From positions 1 through 6,738 of the forward strand of contig JAMCTV010000002.1 of NCBI GenBank assembly GCA_023381235.1: a stretch of 6,738 nucleotides of DNA. Direction: 5' to 3'. This document shows positions 1-5,101 of the stretch, piece after piece; the stretch's first letter is position 1, and every line of letters begins with the position of its first letter. Source of the stretch: Gammaproteobacteria bacterium. Its GTDB lineage: Bacteria; Pseudomonadota; Gammaproteobacteria; SURF-13. The notes below the pieces were generated by a model. It was not told where the DNA came from and did no database searches. It saw nothing but the letters and a program-made list of their open reading frames with translations. The position numbers and the translations under genes are program-made.

Positions 1-120
1 TGGACTGTTGCACGAGGCCAGCTTTGAGGGGCAAGGGCCGATGTATCTGGAAGCCATCGGCGGTGAAATCACGCAGCCTGTCACGCTGCCTTTGCAGCGT
101 AACGCGCGCGGGATTTGGCA
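1..120 (+). repeat. Exact 120-bp copy of an internal hypF segment (probable assembly join)
   Basis: Positions 1-120 are identical, base for base, to 626-745; identity stops at 121. The offset of 625 is not a multiple of three, so the hypF reading frame of this copy meets a TGA at 134-136 and is out of frame with the true hypF sequence after 120. A 120-base exact match at the very start of the window is typical of a k-mer assembler joining a contig end at a repeat. A real partial duplication interrupting hypF is possible but less likely. Do not annotate protein from this stretch. Confidence 0.9.
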
Positions 121-1082
121 GCATGGAAGTATATGAACAAGTCATCGCCGATCTGCAAGCGCTCTACGGCGTGCGCGCTGAAATGCTGGTCTGCGATGCC
201 CACCCAGGTTATGCGAGCACACGCTGGGCGAAACGCACGGGTTTGCCCGTCATCCCGGTCTGGCATCATCACGCGCACGCCTCGACCGTAGCGGGTGAAT
301 TTCCCGAGGTCAAAAACTGGCTGGTGTTCACCTGGGATGGCGTAGGGTTGAGTGAAGACGGCACCCTGTGGGGCGGCGAGGCCCTGTTGGGCGCACCCGG
401 AAATTGGCGGCGCGTGGCGACGATGCGCCCGTTTCATCCTCCCGGCGCGGAAAAGGCGGTGCGGGAGCCGTGGCGCAGCGCACTCGCGTTGTGCTGGGAG
501 GCGGGTTACGCATGGCGCGCTTGCCCGGAAGACACCACACTGCTACAACACGCCTGGCAACGGCGGCTCAATAGCCCGGAGACCAGTGCGGTGGGGCGAT
601 TGTTTGATGCCGCGGCGGCCTTGCTTGGACTGTTGCACGAGGCCAGCTTTGAGGGGCAAGGGCCGATGTATCTGGAAGCCATCGGCGGTGAAATCACGCA
701 GCCTGTCACGCTGCCTTTGCAGCGTAACGCGCGCGGGATTTGGCAAACCGACTGGGAGCCACTGGTGTCCTATTTGCTTGATGACTCGCTTGACGTCAGT
801 GAACGCAGCGCGGGTTTTCACGCCAGCCTCGCCCAAGTCATATTGCAGCAGGCGCGTGCGTTGCGTGATGAGCATGGCATAACCCACGTGGGCTTAAGCG
901 GCGGCGTGTTTCAAAACCGCGTGCTTACGGAGCAAGTGATGACGCTGCTGAACAATAACGGCTTTGAGGTATATCTTCCGCAACGCGTACCGTGCAATGA
1001 CGGCGGCCTCAGTTACGGGCAAATCATTGAAGCGGGCGCCCTCTCCTTATCCCCCTCTCCCCCTGGGACAGGGCCGGGGTGA
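120..1082 (+). CDS. hypF: HypF carbamoyltransferase, C-terminal part (5' end missing)
   Basis: HypF converts carbamoyl phosphate and ATP to a carbamoyl-adenylate and transfers the carbamoyl group to the C-terminal cysteine of HypE, the first step in making the cyanide ligands of [NiFe]-hydrogenases in the cytoplasm. About 320 residues remain of a family usually near 750-800, covering the Kae1-like carbamoyltransferase region. Visible motifs are CDAHPGYASTRWA near 192, the metal-binding HHHAH at 264-278, WDGVGLSEDGTLWGGE near 333, LSGGVFQNRV near 894 and CNDGGLSYGQ near 993. The acylphosphatase, zinc-finger and YrdC parts are absent because the true upstream sequence is replaced by the 120-bp repeat, so no start can be given. 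The last 14 residues, ALSLSPSPPGTGPG, come from a dispersed repeat rather than from HypF. The stop lies 6 bases before hypE, so the two are surely cotranscribed. Confidence 0.93.
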   Translation, partial: SMEVYEQVIADLQALYGVRAEMLVCDAHPGYASTRWAKRTGLPVIPVWHHHAHASTVAGEFPEVKNWLVFTWDGVGLSEDGTLWGGEALLGAPGNWRRVATMRPFHPPGAEKAVREPWRSALALCWEAGYAWRACPEDTTLLQHAWQRRLNSPETSAVGRLFDAAAALLGLLHEASFEGQGPMYLEAIGGEITQPVTLPLQRNARGIWQTDWEPLVSYLLDDSLDVSERSAGFHASLAQVILQQARALRDEHGITHVGLSGGVFQNRVLTEQVMTLLNNNGFEVYLPQRVPCNDGGLSYGQIIEAGALSLSPSPPGTGPG

Positions 1083-1087
1083 GGGTG
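1038..1087 (+). repeat. GC-rich dispersed hairpin repeat at the hypF-hypE junction
   Basis: This stretch reads like the C/T-rich then G-rich intergenic repeat (CCCTCTCC ... GGGCCGGGGTGAGGG) found in many proteobacterial genomes. It can fold: CCCTC at 1039-1043 pairs with GAGGG at 1081-1085, and CCCTG 1061-1065 pairs with CAGGG 1069-1073 around a 3-base loop. It encodes the odd HypF tail, contains the hypF stop (1080-1082), and its GAGG at 1081-1084 sits 4 bases before the hypE ATG. Recognition of the repeat family is from memory; the fold is seen directly. Confidence 0.65.
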
Positions 1088-1088
1088 T

Positions 1089-2093
1089 ATGCAAGATACC
1101 CATATTTCGCTTGCGCACGGTAACGGCGGGCGCTACATGCGCGAACTCATCGAACAAGTCTTCGCGCATCATTTAGCCAACCCGCTGCTCGACATTGAGG
1201 CCGATGCCGTGCCGATGCCAATACCAGAGGGAGAGATCATGCTCACCACGGACGGCTTCACCGTGCAGCCGCTGGAATTTCCCGGCGGCGACATCGGCGC
1301 ACTCGCCGTGCACGGCACGGTGAATGACCTTGCGGTGGCGGGCGCGACGCCGCTCTATCTCACCCTCAACGCGTTGATTGAGGAAGGCCTGGAGATTGCG
1401 CAACTCCAACGTGTTATTGCCAGCCTCGCGCGCAGCGCGCGGGAAACCGGCGTGCAGGTGGTGGCGGGCGACACCAAGGTCGTGCCGCGCGGCGCGGGCG
1501 GCGGCCTGTATCTTTCCACCAGCGGTGTGGGCGTGCGTGCGCCGGGTGTGCGGCTGAGCATGCGGCAGATCAGGGAGGGCGATGCGATTCTGGTCAGCGG
1601 CCCGGTGGGCGATCACGCCGTGGCCGTACTGCTCGCGCGCGAACAGTTCGGACTGCGCGGAAATATCCAGTCCGACATGGCCTGCGTGCTGCCGCTCACC
1701 CGCGCCCTGCTCACCTTTGCCGGACTACGCTTCATGCGCGATCCCACGCGCGGCGGTCTCGCCACCGTATTGCATGAGATTTGCCGCGCCACCAATCTGG
1801 GAGTGCAGCTTGAAGAAGCCGCCATACCCGTCAATCCGGCCGTGCGCTCGGTGTGCGACATGCTCGGCTACGAGCCGCTCTATCTCGCCTGCGAGGGACG
1901 GGTGGTCGCGGTCGTCGCACCCGATCAGGCGCAGACAGCGCTCGCCGCCTGGCACACCCTGCCACTGGGCAACCATGCTGCCATTGTCGGCCGCGTAACC
2001 AACAAAGTACCGCGCGTAACCCTGGAAACTCCCATCGGCGGCAGACGCACTCTGGAAGAACTGGAAGACGACCCCCTGCCGCGCATTTGCTGA
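1089..2093 (+). CDS. hypE: HypE, carbamoyl dehydratase for hydrogenase maturation
   Basis: HypE accepts a carbamoyl group on its C-terminal cysteine from HypF and dehydrates it with ATP to a thiocyanate, which goes to iron on the HypC-HypD complex. The 334 residues match the usual family length. The N-terminal PurM/AIR-synthase-like domain shows HGNGGR at residues 10-15, TTDGFTV at 53-59 and then GDIGALAVHGTVNDLAVAGA, followed by VAGDTKVV; the C-terminal AIRS domain follows, with MRDPTRGGLATVLHE. The protein ends PRIC, and Cys334 is the modified residue, so the gene is intact and probably functional. ATG 1089 is chosen because GAGG lies 4 bases upstream and the protein starts as the family does. 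It follows hypF by 6 bases. A decayed copy of its 3' end lies at about 2954-3059. Confidence 0.96.
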   Translation: MQDTHISLAHGNGGRYMRELIEQVFAHHLANPLLDIEADAVPMPIPEGEIMLTTDGFTVQPLEFPGGDIGALAVHGTVNDLAVAGATPLYLTLNALIEEGLEIAQLQRVIASLARSARETGVQVVAGDTKVVPRGAGGGLYLSTSGVGVRAPGVRLSMRQIREGDAILVSGPVGDHAVAVLLAREQFGLRGNIQSDMACVLPLTRALLTFAGLRFMRDPTRGGLATVLHEICRATNLGVQLEEAAIPVNPAVRSVCDMLGYEPLYLACEGRVVAVVAPDQAQTALAAWHTLPLGNHAAIVGRVTNKVPRVTLETPIGGRRTLEELEDDPLPRIC

Positions 2094-2222
2094 CAACGCG
2101 CGGGAGCCTCGATCATTTCACTTGATATATTACGCGTGGCGTAATAGGTTGAACGGCAATGATCTGCAATGAACACTGGCGGTAAAGCGCGACATGAATC
2201 CGACGAATGAAACTTGACCCCG
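2056..2222 (+). repeat. Segmental duplication, copy 1 (hypE end and flank, higA deleted)
   Basis: From about 2056 the sequence matches 3026-3125 at close to 90 percent by eye: the codons for LEDDPLPRIC, the stop, CATTTCACTTGATATATTAC, the palindrome and GTTGAACGGCAA. The match then jumps to 3471-3532, with the 27-base run from TAAAGCGCGACATGA at 2183-2209 equal to 3486-3512 at 26 of 27 positions, and then ACTTGACCCCG. About 350 bp containing higA in copy 2 is therefore missing here. Confidence 0.8.
2127..2147. promoter_or_regulatory. Palindromic operator, copy 1 (downstream of hypE, no gene attached)
   Basis: TATTACGC (2128-2135) and GCGTAATA (2139-2146) form a perfect 8-bp inverted repeat around GTG. 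The same site occurs at 3092-3112 just before the solitary higA, where it is probably the antitoxin operator. Here the gene that should follow has been deleted, so the site is likely a relic, though HigA could still bind it. Confidence 0.7.
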
Positions 2223-2250
2223 AAATTGTTGAGTCCGGATTATTTGTCTA

Positions 2251-2553
2251 CTACGCGGCTTTTAAAGGCTGCACATCTTTTTCAAGACGGCCATTCAAGG
2301 CGACTTGCGCGACTTCCATATCGTAATGCGACTGTAAGTTAAGCCAGAACTCTGCCTCCATGCCGAAAAACCGGCCGAGCCGGAGCGCGGTATCGGCTGT
2401 AATGGCGCGGCGGCCATGTGCAATTTCATTGATGCGGCGCGGCGTGACCTTAATGCTCTTGGCAAGCCGGTACTGGCTCACGCCCAAGGGTTCAAGAAAC
2501 TCCGTCAAAAGAACTTCGCCGGGATGAATCGGCGGGAAATCGCGCTTAGTCAT
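2251..2553 (-). CDS. higA: HigA-family antitoxin of a complete HigBA module
   Basis: This 100-residue protein is an Xre-type helix-turn-helix antitoxin of the HigA/VapI family. It begins with the family's IHPGE..L..F..PLGVS pattern, has a helix-turn-helix over about residues 25-60 (RLAKSIKVTPRRINEIAHG) and continues with RAITADTALRLGRFFG...W..LQ. It should neutralise the HigB encoded just upstream and, with it, repress their shared promoter. ATG at 2553 is chosen because GAGGTG lies about 5 bases before it and overlaps the toxin stop; the gap between the genes is 9 bases. It resembles the solitary HigA at 3134-3451 over its whole length but differs at roughly half the positions, so the two are not recent copies. 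Confidence 0.92.
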   Translation of the reverse strand: MTKRDFPPIHPGEVLLTEFLEPLGVSQYRLAKSIKVTPRRINEIAHGRRAITADTALRLGRFFGMEAEFWLNLQSHYDMEVAQVALNGRLEKDVQPLKAA

Positions 2554-2562
2554 AGCTTCACC

Positions 2563-2844
2563 TCAATGGTAATCAACAATCTCGACTTCAAAGGCATTGT
2601 TGCCCCGCCACACGAAACAAATCCGCCACTGGTCATTGATGCGGATACTGTGCTGGCCCTTTCTGTCCCCGCGCAGCACTTCTAAATGATTCGACGGTGG
2701 CACACGCAATGTGTCCAGACGGGTAGCGGCATGCAGCATGTTGAGTTTAATCACCGCTTTGCGCTGAATCGCCTGCGGCAATTTAGCGGAAAAGCGGCCA
2801 TAAAAAAGTGCCTTGGTTTCCTTGCACTTGAAGGTCTTGATCAC
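2563..2844 (-). CDS. higB: HigB-family toxin (RelE/ParE fold mRNA interferase)
   Basis: From the GTG at 2844 the product is 93 residues beginning (M)IKTFKCKETKALF, as HigB toxins do, and ending with the hallmark stretch GDRKGQHSIRINDQWRICFVW and VEIVDYH. HigB toxins are ribosome-dependent mRNA interferases of the RelE superfamily. A longer frame from TTG 2865 adds seven residues (VGYYSS and the start) with no family match, and it would lie inside the promoter, so GTG 2844 is preferred. There is no ribosome binding site before either start; the predicted promoter places transcription start at or next to the GTG, suggesting a leaderless message. It is followed by its antitoxin after 9 bases. 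The pair is complete and shows no damage. Confidence 0.9.
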   Translation of the reverse strand: MIKTFKCKETKALFYGRFSAKLPQAIQRKAVIKLNMLHAATRLDTLRVPPSNHLEVLRGDRKGQHSIRINDQWRICFVWRGNNAFEVEIVDYH

Positions 2845-2849
2845 GGAAG

Positions 2850-2890
2850 AATAGTATCCCACCAAGATAGTATCGTCAACGGATATTATC
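2850..2890 (-). promoter_or_regulatory. higBA promoter with three operator boxes at 16-bp period
   Basis: On the minus strand TTGACG (2879-2874) and TACTAT (2856-2851) are separated by 17 bases, a good sigma-70 promoter. Three boxes of the form GATA(A/C)TAT(C/T) lie at 2882-2890, 2866-2874 and 2850-2858, their starts exactly 16 bp apart. The first two are odd-centred palindromes (GATA-N-TATC); the third overlaps the -10 element. This is what an autoregulatory HigA operator would look like. Confidence 0.75.
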
Positions 2891-2953
2891 TAAGCAATAT
2901 GTGGCACTTTTGAGTGAGGCCCCAAGCCATGAGTAGAGTCGGACAGCGCTGCT

Positions 2954-3059
2954 CGCGCGGTGCTAGCGCCCGACCAGGCCGCCGCGGCGCGCATTGCCGC
3001 CCAGAAGCCGCCGCATACTGCAAGGACTGGAAGACGATCCGTTACCGCGCATTTGCTGA
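2954..3059 (+). pseudogene. Decayed hypE 3' fragment (copy 2 of the duplication)
   Basis: Codons from 3018 to the TGA at 3057-3059 read LQGLEDDPLPRIC, nearly the same as the end of the intact HypE (LEELEDDPLPRIC). Farther upstream, 2960-3002 reads VLAPDQAAAARIAAQ in another frame, which resembles HypE VVAPDQAQTALAAW. The two pieces lie closer together than in hypE and in different frames, so the copy has suffered at least one deletion and frameshift. The C-terminal match is strong; the upstream match is weaker. No start or N-terminal part is present. It cannot encode a working HypE. Confidence 0.75.
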
Positions 3060-3086
3060 CAACGCACGTGGGTCTCATCATTTCAC

Positions 3087-3112
3087 TTGATATATTACGC
3101 ATGGCGTAATAT
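3087..3112 (+). promoter_or_regulatory. Palindromic operator and likely promoter of the solitary higA
   Basis: ATATTACGC (3092-3100) and GCGTAATAT (3104-3112) make a perfect 9-bp inverted repeat around ATG. TTGATA at 3087-3092 and TAATAT at 3107-3112 look like -35 and -10 elements but are only 14 bases apart, shorter than the 17-base optimum, so the exact promoter is uncertain. The site lies 21 bases before the higA start, the expected place for HigA autorepression. Confidence 0.65.
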
Positions 3113-3133
3113 GTTGAACGGCAAGGGAAGCGT

Positions 3134-3451
3134 ATGGGTCTCCATATGGCCACCAAGCACAAACGTCTTGAACCGATACACCCGGGCGAAATCCTGCTCG
3201 ATGACTTCATGAAGCCGCTGGGCGTCAGCATCAACCGCCTTGCCCGTGATGTCGTCGTCCCCCCGGGCCGCATCAGCGCCATCGTCAACGGCAAGCGCGC
3301 CATCACAGCCGATACCGCGCTTCGCCTCGGCAAATACTTTGGTGTCTCGCCGGGTGTGTGGATGGGCCTGCAGGCGGAGCATGACCTACGCATGGCGCAG
3401 AGAGCAATCGGCGCAGAGGTCGAGAAGCGCGTGCAGCAACATGCCGCCTAA
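3134..3451 (+). CDS. higA: Solitary HigA-family antitoxin (no partner toxin beside it)
   Basis: This 105-residue protein has the HigA pattern IHPGEILLDDFMKPLGVS, then a helix-turn-helix (RLARDVVVPPGRISAIVNG) and KRAITADTALRLGKYFG...W..LQ..HD...AQ. It would bind DNA as a dimer at the palindrome just upstream. ATG 3134 is supported by AGGGA at 3124-3128, 5 bases away; a second in-frame ATG lies at 3146. HigA genes normally follow a higB, but upstream here lie only the operator and a dead hypE tail, and downstream no toxin-like frame is seen before the IS remnant. It is therefore an orphan antitoxin, perhaps a toxin-less derivative, an anti-addiction gene or a plain transcription regulator. Its base composition resembles the hyp genes more than the cassettes. 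Confidence 0.9.
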   Translation: MGLHMATKHKRLEPIHPGEILLDDFMKPLGVSINRLARDVVVPPGRISAIVNGKRAITADTALRLGKYFGVSPGVWMGLQAEHDLRMAQRAIGAEVEKRVQQHAA

Positions 3452-3516
3452 GACACTCGCGAGGTCCGAGTGGAAACACTGTCTGTAAAGCGCGACATGA
3501 GTCCGACGAATGTTGC

Positions 3517-3536
3517 AATGCAAGACTTGACCCCGG
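3517..3536 (+). repeat. Short dispersed repeat, AATGCAAGACTTGACCCCGG
   Basis: The same sequence occurs in inverted orientation at 5106-5124 (CCGGGTCAAGTCTTGCATT, one G fewer), and a shorter form at 2211-2222 (AACTTGACCCCG). Similar motifs recur beside REP-associated transposase genes in other proteobacteria, as far as I recall, but no transposase is here. Confidence 0.7.
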
Positions 3537-3550
3537 AATTCTTCTTGCTC

Positions 3551-3649
3551 TCGGTTTTGCGAGGCTATATTCCTTTCTATAATCGCAGTAGAATGCACTC
3601 ATCATTAAACTACGTGTCGCCAGCAACGTATGAAAATCAGTTGGCTTAA
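3551..3649 (+). pseudogene. IS3-family transposase, C-terminal remnant
   Basis: In one frame ending at TAA 3647-3649 the sequence reads YIPFYNRSRMHSSLNYVSP and then ATYENQLA. This is the typical end of IS3-family OrfB (DDE) transposases, where the pattern is roughly YIE.FYN..R.HS.L.Y.SP..(F/Y)E. Only about 30 residues remain; the catalytic core, OrfA and left end are gone, and the match begins just after the repeat at 3517-3536, which marks the break. The fragment cannot be active. Identification rests on this tail pattern and on an IS3-like terminus just downstream. Confidence 0.75.
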
Positions 3650-3680
3650 TTGGGCGTCAACTTTATTGAGGGAAGATTCC
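3650..3680 (+). mobile_element. Probable right end of the truncated IS3-family element
   Basis: GTCAACTTTATTGAGGGAAG at 3656-3675, followed by ATTCC, sits about 30 bases after the transposase stop and resembles IS3-family right ends as I remember them (GTCCACT..TT...GGG.AAGATCA). The exact terminal base is uncertain. It runs straight into the right half of an attC site. Confidence 0.5.
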
Positions 3681-3718
3681 TGCGCAAAAGCGCGCAGCCC
3701 CTCAGCTTCACGTTAGCC
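3655..3718 (+). other. attC site 1 (right half clear, left half overlaps the IS end)
   Basis: GTTAGCC at 3712-3718 is an R' core (GTTRRRY type) and stands 2 bases before the cassette ATG. CCCTCA at 3699-3704 could be L', pairing with TGAGGG at 3667-3672. CTGCGC 3680-3685 pairs with GCGCAG 3692-3697 as an inner hairpin. CGTCAAC at 3655-3661 could serve as R'', giving a 64-bp attC, but this part also reads as an IS3 terminus. The right half is therefore firm and the left half ambiguous. Confidence 0.6.
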
Positions 3719-4315
3719 ATATGAAAAGCCACTTGTTCTCCGTTGCTGCAGCTACTCTGGCCGTTTCCCTTGTCGGCTGTTCACGCGAGCCGACAAGCTA
3801 CGACGAATGCATACTGAAAAAGCTCACGGCCAGCATGGAATAAGGCTGTGGCTGGTGCAATCGTCGAAGCGTGCCGAAACAAGTATCCGGAGAAGGCAGC
3901 TCCTAAAGAACCCCTCGTCAAGCTTCCGCCCGAAGCTGCTGAAAAGCTGGCCGGCAAGTTTGGAGTTCAAAGCTATGGCGGTTCGGGAAACATATACAAC
4001 GGCAATGAAAAATGGCGCGTAGAAGAAGTAACGATCTTCATAGCAGAGCCAGGTTGGCTACAAAAAGCGGTAGCCCACTCCAAGAATCCGGAATCTGAGG
4101 AACCTCACACGGAACGCTACAAAGTCAAAGTATCAGTACCACCGCTGACCAGCAAAGACTTCAGTATTGATGTCAACTGGCGTTCCGAGGAAAAGTATGA
4201 GTGGTTCATCACCGACGCTCAGGGCATTGAGCAACCGTAGCATGGCTAACAATACTCTCCACGCGACGTCCACGCCTCCGCTTCGCTCCGGCGCGGCCGC
4301 GCGTGAGCTTAGGCG
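3713..4315 (+). mobile_element. Complete integron gene cassette (603 bp)
   Basis: The cassette begins with TTAGCC after the cleavage point of attC 1 and ends at G4315 inside attC 2. Its own R'' (GGCTAAC, 4244-4250) is the exact reverse complement of GTTAGCC, as required for one excised circle, whereas the next cassette begins TTAGGC. This matched pair is strong evidence for a mobile cassette rather than a chance hairpin. No integrase gene or attI lies in the window. Confidence 0.82.
3721..4240 (+). pseudogene. Cassette-encoded lipoprotein of unknown function, frameshifted
   Basis: From ATG 3721 the product starts MKSHLFSVAAATLAVSLVGC, a lipoprotein signal peptide with lipobox LVGC and Cys20, with Ser at +2 suggesting the outer membrane. 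This frame stops at TAA 3841-3843 after 40 residues. The frame one base on continues without a break to 4240: AVAGAIVEACRNKYPEK, then about 110 polar residues (VKLPPEAAEKLAGKFG...). Removing one G from the GG at 3837-3838 restores Ser-Met-Asn-Lys-Ala-Val across the join, giving about 172 residues. A one-base insertion, real or a sequencing error, is therefore inferred. The start is 2 bases after the attC core, with no clear ribosome binding site, as is common in cassettes. I do not recognise a named family. Confidence 0.8.
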
Positions 4316-4321
4316 TTAGGC
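4244..4321 (+). other. attC site 2 (complete, 78 bp)
   Basis: R'' is GGCTAAC (4244-4250) and R' is GTTAGGC (4315-4321). L'' CTCCACGCG (4257-4265) pairs with L' CGCGTGAG (4300-4307) leaving one unpaired C, the kind of extrahelical base that directs integrase to the bottom strand. The central part contains CCTCCGCTTCGCTCCGG, a type of loop often seen in environmental attC sites, with CGCC 4273-4276 pairing GGCG 4290-4293. It starts 3 bases after the lipoprotein stop. Confidence 0.85.
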
Positions 4322-4342
4322 GTCAACAGGCAGCCCGAAATC

Positions 4343-5101
4343 GTGACAACACAAATCTATGGCGAGAAGCGCAAAGATGACAAGGCGAACCTTTGGTCAG
4401 CGCTAAAGGAACACCCGATAGTTATCGTGCTGGGCTTCTGCGCGGCGACTGCTGGTGCGATGGCCGCAATCTACGAGAAGGTGGTGATCCCATATCAAGT
4501 TAAGGTGCTTGAGGTGCAGGTTGCTGACTTGAAGCAACAGCTTGCCTTGCTACCCGTTACGGAAAAGACCGTAGCGGAGAAAGAGGCGGCCATCGCCAAG
4601 CTACGCGAAGAAGTAGTGGCGCTGAGGCAACGTACCGTAGAACTATCAAAAGAGAACGTCTTTTCTACAGACGATCCATACCCAAAGGCCTTTCGGCGAG
4701 TCCGACTTGGCGACTTATTCTCGAAGGTGGAACAGACGTACCCAGGCCAGGTCACGAAGGACGATCCTGACGATACGTACGCAAGTATCAAAGTCGAAGA
4801 CTTCTTCTTTCGCATAGTCACGTTCTACTACGACGAAACTGTCAAGCCACATCGGGTCACGCTCATCTTGTTTCACGTGAAAGAAGATGTCCCGCTCAAA
4901 GACTTACTGAAAGCCCGTGGTGCCGCCTCCCTTAACCAGTCACTGGAAGAGAATGTTCGCGCCAACGTGGGCACGTTGAAAACGCAGCTTACGGAGCGCT
5001 ATGGCGCCGGCGCTGTTGGCAAGCGAGAGACCGTGTGGAAGGTCAAAGGCTTGATCATCACTCTTCAAGACAAAGGCCTTTTCTCAATTGATAAGCGATA
5101 A
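4343..5101 (+). CDS. Cassette-encoded membrane-anchored coiled-coil protein, function unknown
   Basis: The 252-residue product has a short polar start, one likely membrane helix at about residues 25-44 (PIVIVLGFCAATAGAMAAIY), a coiled coil at about 53-106 rich in Leu, Glu and Lys, and a mixed alpha/beta C-terminal part from about 115 (RVRLGDLFSKVEQTYPG onward). The charges suggest the N-terminus is in the cytoplasm and the coiled coil and C-terminal domain are outside it, but topology is uncertain. GTG 4343 is 22 bases after the attC core and is the first start in the frame; the ribosome binding site is weak (ACAGG at 4326-4330). It is cassette 2 of the array, yet no matching attC (expected R'' GCCTAAC) follows its stop. 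No known family is recognised. Confidence 0.8.
   Translation: MTTQIYGEKRKDDKANLWSALKEHPIVIVLGFCAATAGAMAAIYEKVVIPYQVKVLEVQVADLKQQLALLPVTEKTVAEKEAAIAKLREEVVALRQRTVELSKENVFSTDDPYPKAFRRVRLGDLFSKVEQTYPGQVTKDDPDDTYASIKVEDFFFRIVTFYYDETVKPHRVTLILFHVKEDVPLKDLLKARGAASLNQSLEENVRANVGTLKTQLTERYGAGAVGKRETVWKVKGLIITLQDKGLFSIDKR

Larger units (their letters stand above)
3026..3536 (+). repeat. Segmental duplication, copy 2 (hypE tail, operator, higA, flank)
   Basis: This is the partner of 2056-2222. It holds the hypE tail codons, the palindromic operator, the solitary higA, and the 27-base run at 3486-3512 followed by AATGCAAGACTTGACCCCGG. Copy 1 lacks about 350 bp in the middle. Confidence 0.8.

Noticed and set aside
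24..122. N-terminal 33 residues (MRGKGRCIWKP...) of the open frame leading into hypF
   Set aside because: They come from the duplicated 120 bp read in the wrong frame and have no resemblance to HypF.
1173..1616. Long open frame on the minus strand inside hypE
   Set aside because: It is antisense to a clear hypE with GC-rich codons; its composition looks like a shadow and no start signal is seen.
2158..2185. Mini frame after the copy 1 palindrome (MICNEHWR)
   Set aside because: It is eight codons long, arises at a deletion junction and has no ribosome binding site.
2850..2890. The three evenly spaced boxes as a CRISPR array or replication iterons
   Set aside because: The units are only 9 bp with 7-bp gaps, and they sit exactly on a promoter of an autoregulated TA operon.
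2890..3393. Long minus-strand open frame across the solitary higA and the hypE remnant
   Set aside because: It is rich in Arg, Ser and Pro, opposes a recognised HigA gene and crosses the operator palindrome.
3807..4022. Separate 71-residue plus-strand frame within the lipoprotein gene
   Set aside because: The lipoprotein frames on either side explain the region better, and this frame has no family features.
3848..4240. A stand-alone 130-residue gene starting at 3848
   Set aside because: Its start lies mid-domain, with no ribosome binding site, and it joins the upstream signal peptide frame after removal of one G.
4495..4821. Minus-strand frame inside the cassette 2 gene
   Set aside because: It is Ser-rich and antisense to a frame with a coherent membrane helix and coiled coil.
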